Origin: Verrucomicrobium sp. BvORR034
GTDB taxonomy: Bacteria > Verrucomicrobiota > Verrucomicrobiia > Verrucomicrobiales > Verrucomicrobiaceae
Assembly (NCBI RefSeq): GCF_000739635.1
Contig: NZ_BATQ01000131.1
Coordinates: 1 to 46,251 of the forward strand
DNA length: 46,251 nt
Reading direction: 5' to 3'
Each line of letters opens with the position of its first letter. The stretch's first letter is position 1. Made by a program: the position numbers and the translations under genes. Positions 1 through 7,138 of this stretch are shown piece after piece. A model generated the notes under the pieces. It was not told the DNA's origin. It saw only the letters and a program-made list of their open reading frames with translations, and made no database searches.

Positions 1-453
1 GGTTATGACTTCCGCAGGGGCAACTGGACCTTTGGCCCCCAGGCCAGCCTGCAGTACAGCAGGGTCAGCATGGATAGTTTCCGCGAACGAGGGGCGGACA
101 GCCTCGACCTGCGGCTGGCGGATGCCGATTCAGAGAGCCTGCGCAGCTATCTGGGCGCCCGGGTTGCCTACACCATCGCCCTGAATGATCGGGTGACGCT
201 CATTCCCGAAATGCGCGCGTTCTGGCAGCATGAGTATCTGGATGGAGGTTCGTTGAACGCCAGCCTGAACGGCGGGCAGGGACCGGCCTTCCTCTATGAC
301 ATGGAACGCAATGAGAAGGATGCCCTGTTCCTGGGAGCAGGGATCGGTCTGCAGGTGGGTCCGCGGTTCTATGCCAATCTCTACTACAATGTAGAACTGG
401 GACGTGAAGATCCCAACCACAGAGTGAGCCTCAGTGCCACGTGGAGGTTCTAG
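1..453 (+). CDS. Autotransporter beta-barrel domain protein, C-terminal end (5' truncated by window)
   Basis: The reading frame is open from base 1 to the TAG at 451-453, so only the last 150 residues of a longer protein are present. The piece alternates hydrophobic and polar residues in amphipathic strands (for example LGARVAYTIAL, ALFLGAGIGLQVG, ANLYYNVEL). It ends in an aromatic C-terminal residue (SATWRF), the usual outer-membrane recognition signature of type V autotransporter barrels. The role of the missing passenger is unknown. The first ATG in frame, at 70, lies inside the barrel and is not a real start. A perfect terminator follows 33 bases downstream. Another outer-membrane barrel type is possible, but the strand spacing and C-terminal Phe favour an autotransporter. 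Confidence 0.75.
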   Translation, partial: GYDFRRGNWTFGPQASLQYSRVSMDSFRERGADSLDLRLADADSESLRSYLGARVAYTIALNDRVTLIPEMRAFWQHEYLDGGSLNASLNGGQGPAFLYDMERNEKDALFLGAGIGLQVGPRFYANLYYNVELGREDPNHRVSLSATWRF

Positions 454-485
454 GAACAGCAACATTCACAACTGCAATCCAAGCC

Positions 486-525
486 GTGGGCCTCTGTATT
501 CCTCATGCAGAGGCCCACTGTTTTT
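486..525 (+). terminator. Rho-independent terminator after the autotransporter gene
   Basis: A perfect 11-bp stem (GTGGGCCTCTG at 486-496 with CAGAGGCCCAC at 508-518) has an 11-nt loop and is followed by a T-run at 521-525. Confidence 0.85.
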
Positions 526-552
526 GGCCCGCCTGAGTCCGACGCGCTCTGA

Positions 553-1236
553 TCAATAGGCCACAGTAAATCTCTGGCGGAGGTGCGTCGGCTGCTCCAG
601 CTCATTGATGAAGGCGATGGCATAGTCCTCGGCAGAGATGCGGCTTTCACCTTTCTCATCCGTCAGCAACTGGTCGCCACCAAGGCGGAACTGTCCCGTC
701 CGTTCTCCCGGGAAAATGACCGCGGCGGGGCTGACGTAAGTCCAGTCCAGCGAGGTGTTGGCCTTGAGGGCATCGAGTACTTCGCGATGCGCTTCTGCGG
801 TGGCTCTGTAGGCTTCAGGGAAGCCGGGGGCATCCACCAACTGGACGCCCGGAGCGACCTCCAGCGAGCCGGCCCCTCCCACGCACAGGAGCCGCTTCAC
901 ACCGGCCTGGGTCAGGCCCTCAATCAACGCGGCAGTGGTCGGCTTGAAGCCTGCCGGGTCGCCACCGATGGAACTGATGGCCGCATCGTGGCCGACCGCT
1001 GCTGCGGCGATGCTTTCGGGATGGAGCGCATCACCCTGGATCACCGTCACGCTGCCGTTGATCGCGACAGGCTGCCCAGGAACATAGTCCTCGGCCGGAG
1101 TGGCGGTGTTGCGTGATTGCTGGAGGAATTTTTCGGGGTTGCGGGCGACCACTGTCACCGTGTGACCACGGGAGAGGGCTTCATTCAGAATGCGGCTGCC
1201 GAGGGTTCCGCCGGCGCCAAAAAATACGATTTTCAT
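553..1236 (-). CDS. NAD(P)H-binding NmrA/YwnB-like oxidoreductase
   Basis: A 227-residue protein with an N-terminal Rossmann fold: MKIVFFGAGGTLGSRI gives the GxxGxxG dinucleotide-binding loop at about residues 7-12, followed by a basic residue after the second strand (VVARNPEKF), which suggests NADPH. It lacks the YxxxK of classical SDRs and fits the atypical SDR group that includes NmrA, YwnB and quinone reductase 2 (YtfG). It is transcribed away from an HxlR regulator 152 bp away. In E. coli the analogous pair is ytfG/ytfH, a quinone reductase with an HxlR regulator, so a role in quinone or electrophile detoxification is a reasonable inference. The substrate is not readable from sequence. 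Confidence 0.82.
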   Translation of the reverse strand: MKIVFFGAGGTLGSRILNEALSRGHTVTVVARNPEKFLQQSRNTATPAEDYVPGQPVAINGSVTVIQGDALHPESIAAAAVGHDAAISSIGGDPAGFKPTTAALIEGLTQAGVKRLLCVGGAGSLEVAPGVQLVDAPGFPEAYRATAEAHREVLDALKANTSLDWTYVSPAAVIFPGERTGQFRLGGDQLLTDEKGESRISAEDYAIAFINELEQPTHLRQRFTVAY

Positions 1237-1270
1237 AGTGTTTGATTTGTGATTAGGTTCTGTTTCGAAT

Positions 1271-1348
1271 CCTGGTTACGAATGAATACTGAGATGCCAT
1301 TTTCCGCAAGAGGGGTTGTTTTTGTAACCTGGTTACGTCTGCGTAACC
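1271..1348. promoter_or_regulatory. Probable HxlR operator region (repeated GGTTACG / palindrome)
   Basis: The divergent intergenic space holds a perfect palindrome GTAACC-T-GGTTAC at 1324-1336. The 10-mer CCTGGTTACG occurs twice, at 1271-1280 and 1328-1337, and an inverted half-site (GCGTAACC) occurs at 1341-1348. Repeated half-sites between an HxlR gene and its divergent oxidoreductase are the expected arrangement for autoregulation and target repression. Binding is inferred. Confidence 0.6.
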
Positions 1349-1388
1349 GCCTTCGCAGTTCAGCCCAGGCCTCCCAGCATCTGGTTCT

Positions 1389-1775
1389 ATGAAAATGTCT
1401 CTTCCCCCTGTGCAACGCGGTAGCGACCAGGCGGAGCTCTGCCCCATCCGCGATGTGCTGGACCGCATCGGCGACCGGTGGAGTCTTCTGGTGCTCCTCC
1501 ATCTCACCCAGGGAACACAGCGCTTCTCCGTTCTGAAGCGGGCGGTGGGCGACATTTCGCAACGCATGCTGGCTCAGACCCTCCGCACGCTAGAACAGGA
1601 AGGCTTCGTCACCCGGCAGGTGCATCCCAGCGTACCTCCGAAAGTGGAATACACGCTTACCCCTCTTGGCCACTCGCTGATCGAGCATCTCGCACCTTTG
1701 GTCAGTTGGGCAGAAAGTCACCACCAAGCAATCAAAATGGCCCGCAAGGCCTATGTGCCACCTGTGTCAGCGTAG
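1389..1775 (+). CDS. HxlR-family winged-helix transcriptional regulator
   Basis: A 128-residue protein showing the HxlR signature in order: [19 protein letters not shown] near residues 18-36, the recognition region ([20 protein letters not shown], then LEQEGFVTR) and the wing ending [12 protein letters not shown]. Cys18 sits at the position of the conserved cysteine that some family members (YodB, HypR, QorR) use to sense quinones or oxidants. It is divergent from the NmrA-like reductase, with a palindromic site between them, so it probably represses that gene and itself. The ATG at 1389 starts just before the conserved fold; an in-frame ATG two codons later is an alternative. Confidence 0.9.
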   Translation: MKMSLPPVQRGSDQAELCPIRDVLDRIGDRWSLLVLLHLTQGTQRFSVLKRAVGDISQRMLAQTLRTLEQEGFVTRQVHPSVPPKVEYTLTPLGHSLIEHLAPLVSWAESHHQAIKMARKAYVPPVSA

Positions 1776-1859
1776 TGCGCGTGTCCAAATGGCACCTTGG
1801 TTCTGGAGAGAGCTGTGTCCCCCGCTCGCTGCCATCTAAAAGACTGTCGAAACTAAAAC

Positions 1860-1875
1860 TTGACTGACTAGTCAA
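1860..1875. promoter_or_regulatory. Probable TetR operator upstream of the tetR-type gene
   Basis: TTGACTGACTAGTCAA contains the perfect 10-bp palindrome TGACTAGTCA (1865-1874) and an outer inverted repeat TTGAC/GTCAA. The 11-mer TGACTGACTAG recurs at 2519-2529 in front of the downstream SDR gene. The site ends 19 bp before the GTG start, as expected for autorepression. Confidence 0.65.
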
Positions 1876-1894
1876 TTCATGACACCTTCCATCG

Positions 1895-2479
1895 GTGAAA
1901 GAGAAAACCGACCAACCGAAGCGCTCGCAACTGATGCGAGCCGCCCTTGAACTTTTCGCGGCCAATGGCCTCGCTGTGCCGACAGCGAAGATCGCCGCCG
2001 TTGCGGGTGTGGCCAACGGCACTCTCTTCAACTATTTCCCCAACAAGCAGGATCTCGTCGATTCACTGTATCTCGACATCAAGAACGAGATCATCGACTT
2101 GTTCAACGAAAGTGGAGCGCAGCGCGCGGCAAACCTGCGGGACGCTTCCTTTTTGATCTGGAAGAGTTTTGTGGTGTGGGCATTGGCCAATCCCCTCAAG
2201 CAGCAGGTGATGAACCTTCTGATGAATGCCAACGCCCTCTCGCCAGAAGCACTCAAGCAGTCCGAGAGTATCTTCCGTCCGGTCAGAAAGCAGCTGGAAG
2301 CGGGCGTCAAGCGCGGCGAATTCATGTCGGGACTCGGCATCGATTCCATCCAGCAGATGAAGGGGGCGCTGATCACCGTTTGCATTGCCGATGCCCTGGC
2401 TCGCAGTCTCAAGGGCAAGGCGCTCGAAACCCACATCACCACGGGATTTGAGGTCTACTGGCGGGGCGTCGCCCGCTGA
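1895..2479 (+). CDS. TetR/AcrR-family transcriptional regulator
   Basis: A 194-residue protein with an N-terminal TetR helix-turn-helix: RAALELFAANGLAVPTAKIA, then VANGTLFNYFPNKQDLVDSLY at about residues 45-65, which is the classic G-T-(L/I)-F/Y-x-Y-F recognition helix. The remaining helical domain would bind an unknown ligand. The start is a GTG at 1895; the ATG at 1879 is out of frame. The gene is followed 85 bp later by an SDR in the same direction, and the two share an operator-like 11-mer. It therefore probably represses itself and the SDR. Confidence 0.9.
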   Translation: MKEKTDQPKRSQLMRAALELFAANGLAVPTAKIAAVAGVANGTLFNYFPNKQDLVDSLYLDIKNEIIDLFNESGAQRAANLRDASFLIWKSFVVWALANPLKQQVMNLLMNANALSPEALKQSESIFRPVRKQLEAGVKRGEFMSGLGIDSIQQMKGALITVCIADALARSLKGKALETHITTGFEVYWRGVAR

Positions 2480-2517
2480 TCGCCCCTATCCTTCTTACTC
2501 CAAGTCGGTTCCAAGAA

Positions 2518-2556
2518 CTGACTGACTAGACACTCTAAACCATCACAAGATATAAT
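2518..2556 (+). promoter_or_regulatory. Promoter with overlapping TetR-type operator for the SDR gene
   Basis: A -35-like TAGACA (2527-2532), an 18-bp spacer and a consensus -10 TATAAT (2551-2556) are visible. The -10 ends 8 bases before the ATG at 2565, so the transcript would be leaderless or nearly so. The operator 11-mer TGACTGACTAG (2519-2529) overlaps the -35 and is shared with the tetR-type upstream region. Confidence 0.6.
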
Positions 2557-2564
2557 CTAAATCC

Positions 2565-3416
2565 ATGAACAAACCACTCAATCAACGCACCGCGCTCGTC
2601 ACTGGCGCATCGTCCGGCATCGGCGAGGCCACGGCCCTGCGCCTGGCATCCCTGGGGATCACCACTTACGCGGCGGCGCGGCGGGTGGAGAAGATGGAGC
2701 CGCTCAAACAACACGGCATCCGCGTGATCAATCTGGATGTCACCGATGAAACCTCCATCAAGAGCTGTGTGGAGCAGATTGCCGCAGAAGCCGGCGGTAT
2801 TGACATCCTGGTCAACAACGCAGGCTACGGCTCCTATGGCTCCATTGAGGAGGTGCCACTGGCCGACGCACGTCGTCAGGTCGAGGTGAACCTGTTTGGC
2901 CTCGCAAGGCTTACGCAACTGGTCATTCCCCACATGCGCGGGCAACGGTGGGGAAAGATTCTCAACGTCACCTCCATTGGCGGTCTGCAGGCAGCCCCCT
3001 ACGGTGGTTGGTACCATGCCACAAAGTTTGCCGTGGAAGGCCTCACCTCTTCTTTGCGACAGGAACTGGCCCCTTTCGATGTGGACGCCATTCTCATTCG
3101 TCCGGGTGCCATCAAGACCGAGTGGAGCGGCATCGCCGCCGACAGCCTGCTGGCTGTTTCTGGCAACGGTCCCTACGCCCGCGCTGTGCGTGTGATGCAC
3201 TCCCTGTTCACCGGACCGAGTCTTGAGAAGATGGCCGCCGATCCTTCTGTGATCGCCGATGTGATTGAGGAAGCGATCACGGCGCGCCGTCCGAAGAGTG
3301 GTTACCTCGCACCTCTTGCGGCGAAGGTGATGATTGGGATTGGCAAGCTCGCTGGCGGTGACCGTCTGCGGGATGCCATCACTCGTTCCTTCATGAAGCT
3401 GCCGAAGAAGATGTGA
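2565..3416 (+). CDS. Short-chain dehydrogenase/reductase (SDR)
   Basis: A 283-residue classical SDR. The cofactor loop TGASSGIG is at residues 13-20, NNAG at 84-87, the catalytic Ser near 137 (NVTSIGG) and YHATK with Tyr150 and Lys154. Arg39/Arg40 after the second strand (AAARRVEKM) suggest NADPH preference. The sequence PGAIKTEWSG after the catalytic region resembles oxidoreductases annotated as acting on retinol or steroid-like alcohols, but the substrate cannot be read. A TATAAT box lies only 8 bases upstream of the ATG. The neighbouring TetR gene and shared operator suggest induction by a small hydrophobic molecule. Confidence 0.9.
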   Translation: MNKPLNQRTALVTGASSGIGEATALRLASLGITTYAAARRVEKMEPLKQHGIRVINLDVTDETSIKSCVEQIAAEAGGIDILVNNAGYGSYGSIEEVPLADARRQVEVNLFGLARLTQLVIPHMRGQRWGKILNVTSIGGLQAAPYGGWYHATKFAVEGLTSSLRQELAPFDVDAILIRPGAIKTEWSGIAADSLLAVSGNGPYARAVRVMHSLFTGPSLEKMAADPSVIADVIEEAITARRPKSGYLAPLAAKVMIGIGKLAGGDRLRDAITRSFMKLPKKM

Positions 3417-3461
3417 GATGAAGTACTGCGGAAAGCATGGCTGGAGCCAGCGCCCCCTCCG

Positions 3462-6227
3462 TTACCTGCCTTCATTCACCGGCCAGTCCATGCCAAGCAG
3501 GAGGAGCTCGCGTTGGATCGTGTTGAGGTTCCAGAGGATAACGGAACCATCTTCACGTTGCTCACCCAGCAACGATTCCTGTTTGTCAAAAGCGAGCGCA
3601 ACAGGACGGCTGCCCGGCTCCAGGGACGGGTTGGGAAGCTCGGCGATCACCGCCCCATCGTGAACACGATGCAAGCGTGTACGAGTGGCCGTTTGCACGG
3701 CAAGCAACCTGCCATCAGGCGACCAGGTGGCCATGTGGAAGGGGTCAGTGGCTGCAAGAGTAAGAACACATTGCCCACTGGACGTATTCCACAAGGTGAC
3801 AAGATGACGACCGACGACGGCGAGTGTGAGGCCATCAGGTGCGAAGGCCAGGTTGCACCCGGCCTCCTGAACAGGCAGATGACGTGGTGGAGAAGTGGAT
3901 GACAGAGACCACAGCTGTATGCTCCGCTCTTGAAAACTGCTGGTCGCGGCGAGCCGGGCATCCGGTGTGAGAGCAATGGAAAAGGGATCTTTTTGCGCCA
4001 GGACCTTCACTGGCCGTGTGGTGTTGGGATGGGTGAGCAAGAAGCGGTTGGCAGGACGCTCCAGCAATGCGAGCCAACCTGGAGGCTCCGCCGCCGCATC
4101 CAGAAGCACGGCACCCACATAAGGTGCCTGCCCACCTTCCGCTGCCAGATGTCGTCCGGCACTCAATGCCACGCCATCAAGACTTCTTAAACCAGAGGAC
4201 CAGCCACACGACTGGAGGCCGTCGGAGAGAAAGCGGGCTCCCATCCATTCCGTGCCGTACTTCGCAATGACCAGCCGATGAGCGCCGGTCTTAAGGTCCC
4301 ACAACCGCGCCCCTTCGTCGGTCACCCATGTAACACGCCCGAGCCTGGCATCCAGATCCAGTGTGCAGAAGGACTCGCGATGCCCCTCAGCACCAACGGG
4401 TCGAAGCATGCGGACGCCGGCTGGAAGGATGACCGCGATACGGCAGGGATTGTTGTCCACATCAGACCAAAGGATCTGGGCGCCGGCAGCATCCCACCGC
4501 GGAGGATGGTTCACAGGAACACCGCAGCGCTGCATGACAAGATCCTCGCGGCGCTCCAGATCCCAAAGATGCAAGGCTCCCTCCTCCGTCTGACAGGCAA
4601 TGAGTCGTTGGTCAGAATGCCAGGCGAAAGCGATCGCTGCGCTCTCCCGTCCGTGAACATGCGACACCGCACTAGCATCGCCAACCTTCCAGAGATAGGT
4701 GTTCTTAGCCAGGCAACCCACGGCGAGCTCGTTGCCAGCCTGATTCCACTGCAAAGCCGTAACGCTGTCTTCGAGTTGGAACACAGCTTCAGTCCCGCCA
4801 GATCGATCCATAATGCGCAGTTCGCGATCATGAGAACCACCGACAGTGGCGCTGCGCCCGCTTGCGGGTGCGAATGCACGCCTGTGGCGCTGAGGCTTGG
4901 CAAAGATGCCAGTCTTTTCGTTAAGGGGTCCCTCAGTGACAAAATCGCCATGCGCCAGGGCGCGGATTGCGAGGCTGCGCAGCAACTCACTGGGACGAAA
5001 TGTCCATTCCGCTTGCAACAGGTCCAACGCTTCGCGGCGGTGGCCTGCCCGATGAGAGTCGAGCAAAAGCCGCACATGGCCAAGCCGCTCCAGATGGCGG
5101 TGTTCAGCGCTCACTTGCTGGTCCGCCTGAAGTTGAACCGTGTCAGCCTGTTGAACGCGCTTCATTGAGATGAGCATGGAGCCCAGCGATGCAATGATGG
5201 CAAAAGCAGTGGTGAGAATGAGCGCTGTCACCAGAGGGTTGCGCCGGATGAGCCGGCTGAGGCGGACCAGGGGTGATAAAGGACGCACGCTCACACCACG
5301 CCCATCCAGCCAAGCCCGGAGGTCTCGTTCCAGCGCGGCGGCGGACGCATAGCGATCCTCCAACTCAGGCTCCAGGGACTTGCGGCAGATGCGCCATAGA
5401 TCCAGCGGCACACCGTAGTGCGTGAGCGGCACGGCCCTGCCATGGGCAACGAGTTCAAGTACCTGGGTGACACTGTCTCCCTTGAACGGCGGGCGCCCGG
5501 CTAGCAGGTGATAGAGAATGGCACCCAAGGAGAAAATATCAGCCGCCGGGGAGGGAGTCCGACCTTGTGACACCTCCGGAGCCGCGTAGCCCGGTGTTCC
5601 CAGAACGGCAAGGGTGTGGCTTAGCTCCGCACTGGCTCTGGCGGGCCTGGCCAGGCCAAAGTCCCCCAGCATCGGTTGGCCTTTCTCATCGAGCAGAATG
5701 TTGTGCGGCTTCAGGTCACGATGCAGGATGCCGTGATCGTGCGCGTACTGCACGGCCGAGGCAACGGTGGCGAGCATCTCCGCCGCCTTGCGTGGCGGTT
5801 GAGCCCCTGTCTCCTGCAGGCGGTCGGCCAGAGTGCCTCCTTCGGCCAGTTTCATGGCAAACCACGGCCGGTCTTGGAACTCACCCACCTCATAGATGGG
5901 CAGGATGCCGGGGTGGTCCAGTAACGACAACATCCGCGCTTCCTGGGCAAAACGCTTCAGCAGCGACGCGCGTTGAGAGCCTCCCCCGACCGCTGGCACC
6001 TTCAGAGCCACGGCACGGCCCGTGGCTTCGTGAAAGGCCAGAAACACTTCGCCCATGCCGCCCTCCCCCAATGGCGAATCGATGATGTAGGGGCCGATAC
6101 GGTCGAGGCCAGCCAAACTGGTGGATCTGAGAATGCAGGCCGCACAAAAGGCATGACCTTCCGCGGAAACAAGGGGCACCCCACAGTGCTCACAAACCTG
6201 CCCGGACATCGGCGGCGCCCCGCTCAT
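3462..6227 (-). CDS. Membrane-anchored Ser/Thr protein kinase with C-terminal WD40-type repeats
   Basis: A 921-residue protein. A small zinc-ribbon-like start (Cys12, Cys15, Cys28, Cys31) precedes a complete Hanks-type kinase domain at about residues 45-310. Visible kinase motifs are the glycine loop GEGGMG (54-59), Lys76 in VALKV, HRDLKPHN (169-176, catalytic Asp171), DFG (189-191) and APE (216-218). A single membrane segment at about 332-354 follows. Residues from about 430 to the end form WD40-like propeller repeats (HLWDLERRE, ARLWDLKTG, IQLWSLSS, VILWNLNT). The ATG overlaps the stop of the ECF sigma gene by 4 bases (ATGA), so the two are translationally coupled. Such kinases commonly sense extracytoplasmic signals; the ligand and substrate are unknown. 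Confidence 0.93.
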   Translation of the reverse strand: MSGAPPMSGQVCEHCGVPLVSAEGHAFCAACILRSTSLAGLDRIGPYIIDSPLGEGGMGEVFLAFHEATGRAVALKVPAVGGGSQRASLLKRFAQEARMLSLLDHPGILPIYEVGEFQDRPWFAMKLAEGGTLADRLQETGAQPPRKAAEMLATVASAVQYAHDHGILHRDLKPHNILLDEKGQPMLGDFGLARPARASAELSHTLAVLGTPGYAAPEVSQGRTPSPAADIFSLGAILYHLLAGRPPFKGDSVTQVLELVAHGRAVPLTHYGVPLDLWRICRKSLEPELEDRYASAAALERDLRAWLDGRGVSVRPLSPLVRLSRLIRRNPLVTALILTTAFAIIASLGSMLISMKRVQQADTVQLQADQQVSAEHRHLERLGHVRLLLDSHRAGHRREALDLLQAEWTFRPSELLRSLAIRALAHGDFVTEGPLNEKTGIFAKPQRHRRAFAPASGRSATVGGSHDRELRIMDRSGGTEAVFQLEDSVTALQWNQAGNELAVGCLAKNTYLWKVGDASAVSHVHGRESAAIAFAWHSDQRLIACQTEEGALHLWDLERREDLVMQRCGVPVNHPPRWDAAGAQILWSDVDNNPCRIAVILPAGVRMLRPVGAEGHRESFCTLDLDARLGRVTWVTDEGARLWDLKTGAHRLVIAKYGTEWMGARFLSDGLQSCGWSSGLRSLDGVALSAGRHLAAEGGQAPYVGAVLLDAAAEPPGWLALLERPANRFLLTHPNTTRPVKVLAQKDPFSIALTPDARLAATSSFQERSIQLWSLSSTSPPRHLPVQEAGCNLAFAPDGLTLAVVGRHLVTLWNTSSGQCVLTLAATDPFHMATWSPDGRLLAVQTATRTRLHRVHDGAVIAELPNPSLEPGSRPVALAFDKQESLLGEQREDGSVILWNLNTIQRELLLLGMDWPVNEGR

Positions 6228-6916
6228 GCAACCGGCCCCCCGAGTATCTCCGACAGATAGGCCATCTCGCCCTCAAGTTCGACAGCATTGGCCACAGTCC
6301 GGCTCACTTCCTCGCGCAGGATCTCCCGGAAGCGCCGCCGCAAGCGAAACACACGGGTCTTCATGGCCGTAACGCTGATGCCGAGTCGCGCCGCAATTTC
6401 CCGCTGAGGAATGGTCGCATCGCCATGAATCAATGCGGAAGTCTGCGCTGCATCCATGCCTTGCTCACTCGTCTCACTTTCCAGCCGGGCCATGCTGTGT
6501 GCCATCATGGTTTGAGCCCATTCCAGATCAAACAACCTTGCATGATCTGCCTCATGCGGGGCCGACTGATCCAGCGCATCGAGAGGCAGCGCCACATTGC
6601 CACCCCCACGCTTTTGCGCGCTGGCCTTGCGCCGCAGCTTTTGCACATGATGACGCAGCGCCCCCACAAGATAGGCACGAAAGCGGCCATGCTCGCTGTC
6701 TGCGCGATCCAGCGACTGGCTCTCGAAGAAACCAATAAAAAAATCCTGGGCCACATCTTCCACCTCGGATTCAGAAATACCCATCCGTCGCAAATAATCG
6801 CATATAGGCCGCCAGTAGAGCGTGTAGAGCTCGCTTAATGCTTCCCGGCGGGGTTCCGGGGAAAGCGAAGCGCTACGCACGAGAGACCACCGTGTCGTGG
6901 CAAAATGAGCGTTCAT
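6224..6916 (-). CDS. ECF-type RNA polymerase sigma factor
   Basis: A protein of 230 residues from the ATG at 6916 (a TTG two codons upstream is possible). Region 2 is visible as LYWRPICDYLRRMG followed by VEDVAQDFFIGFF and FRAYLVGALRHHVQ. Region 4 is IPQREIAARLGISVTAMKTR, with a conserved recognition helix. The linker is longer than in textbook ECF factors, which is typical of PVC-phylum ECFs encoded next to Ser/Thr kinases. It lies upstream of, and overlaps by 4 bases, the WD40 kinase, so the kinase probably controls its activity in place of an anti-sigma factor. A hairpin (CTATGCC/GGCATAG, 6974-6991) lies in its upstream region. Confidence 0.88.
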   Translation of the reverse strand: MNAHFATTRWSLVRSASLSPEPRREALSELYTLYWRPICDYLRRMGISESEVEDVAQDFFIGFFESQSLDRADSEHGRFRAYLVGALRHHVQKLRRKASAQKRGGGNVALPLDALDQSAPHEADHARLFDLEWAQTMMAHSMARLESETSEQGMDAAQTSALIHGDATIPQREIAARLGISVTAMKTRVFRLRRRFREILREEVSRTVANAVELEGEMAYLSEILGGPVA

Positions 6917-7075
6917 TGGCAAGGAGGGGGCTTGACCACCTGCCGGATAACCTGAACAAGGTGGTAGGTACTCCTATGCCATTGGGCATAGTCACGATCA
7001 ACATGTGATGTGTAGCTTTCACCGTCTTCGTTCATTTGAAAATGGGCCACCCCGAGTCGACAAGGACATGCGGCC

Positions 7076-7109
7076 AAAAGAAAAGGCCGCTTGGGATCAC
7101 CAAGCGGCC
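7076..7109 (-). terminator. Terminator of the FAD oxidoreductase gene
   Basis: A perfect 10-bp stem GGCCGCTTGG (7085-7094) with CCAAGCGGCC (7100-7109) has a 5-nt loop. Read on the minus strand it is followed by TTTTCTTTT (7084-7076). Confidence 0.88.
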
Positions 7110-7138
7110 ATCAAAGCTGGGAAAAGCTGATCTCCCTG

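Noticed and set aside
6974-6991. Hairpin CTATGCC/GGCATAG upstream of the sigma factor as a regulatory site
   Set aside because: One short hairpin with no promoter or repeat context; kept only as a remark in the sigma factor entry.
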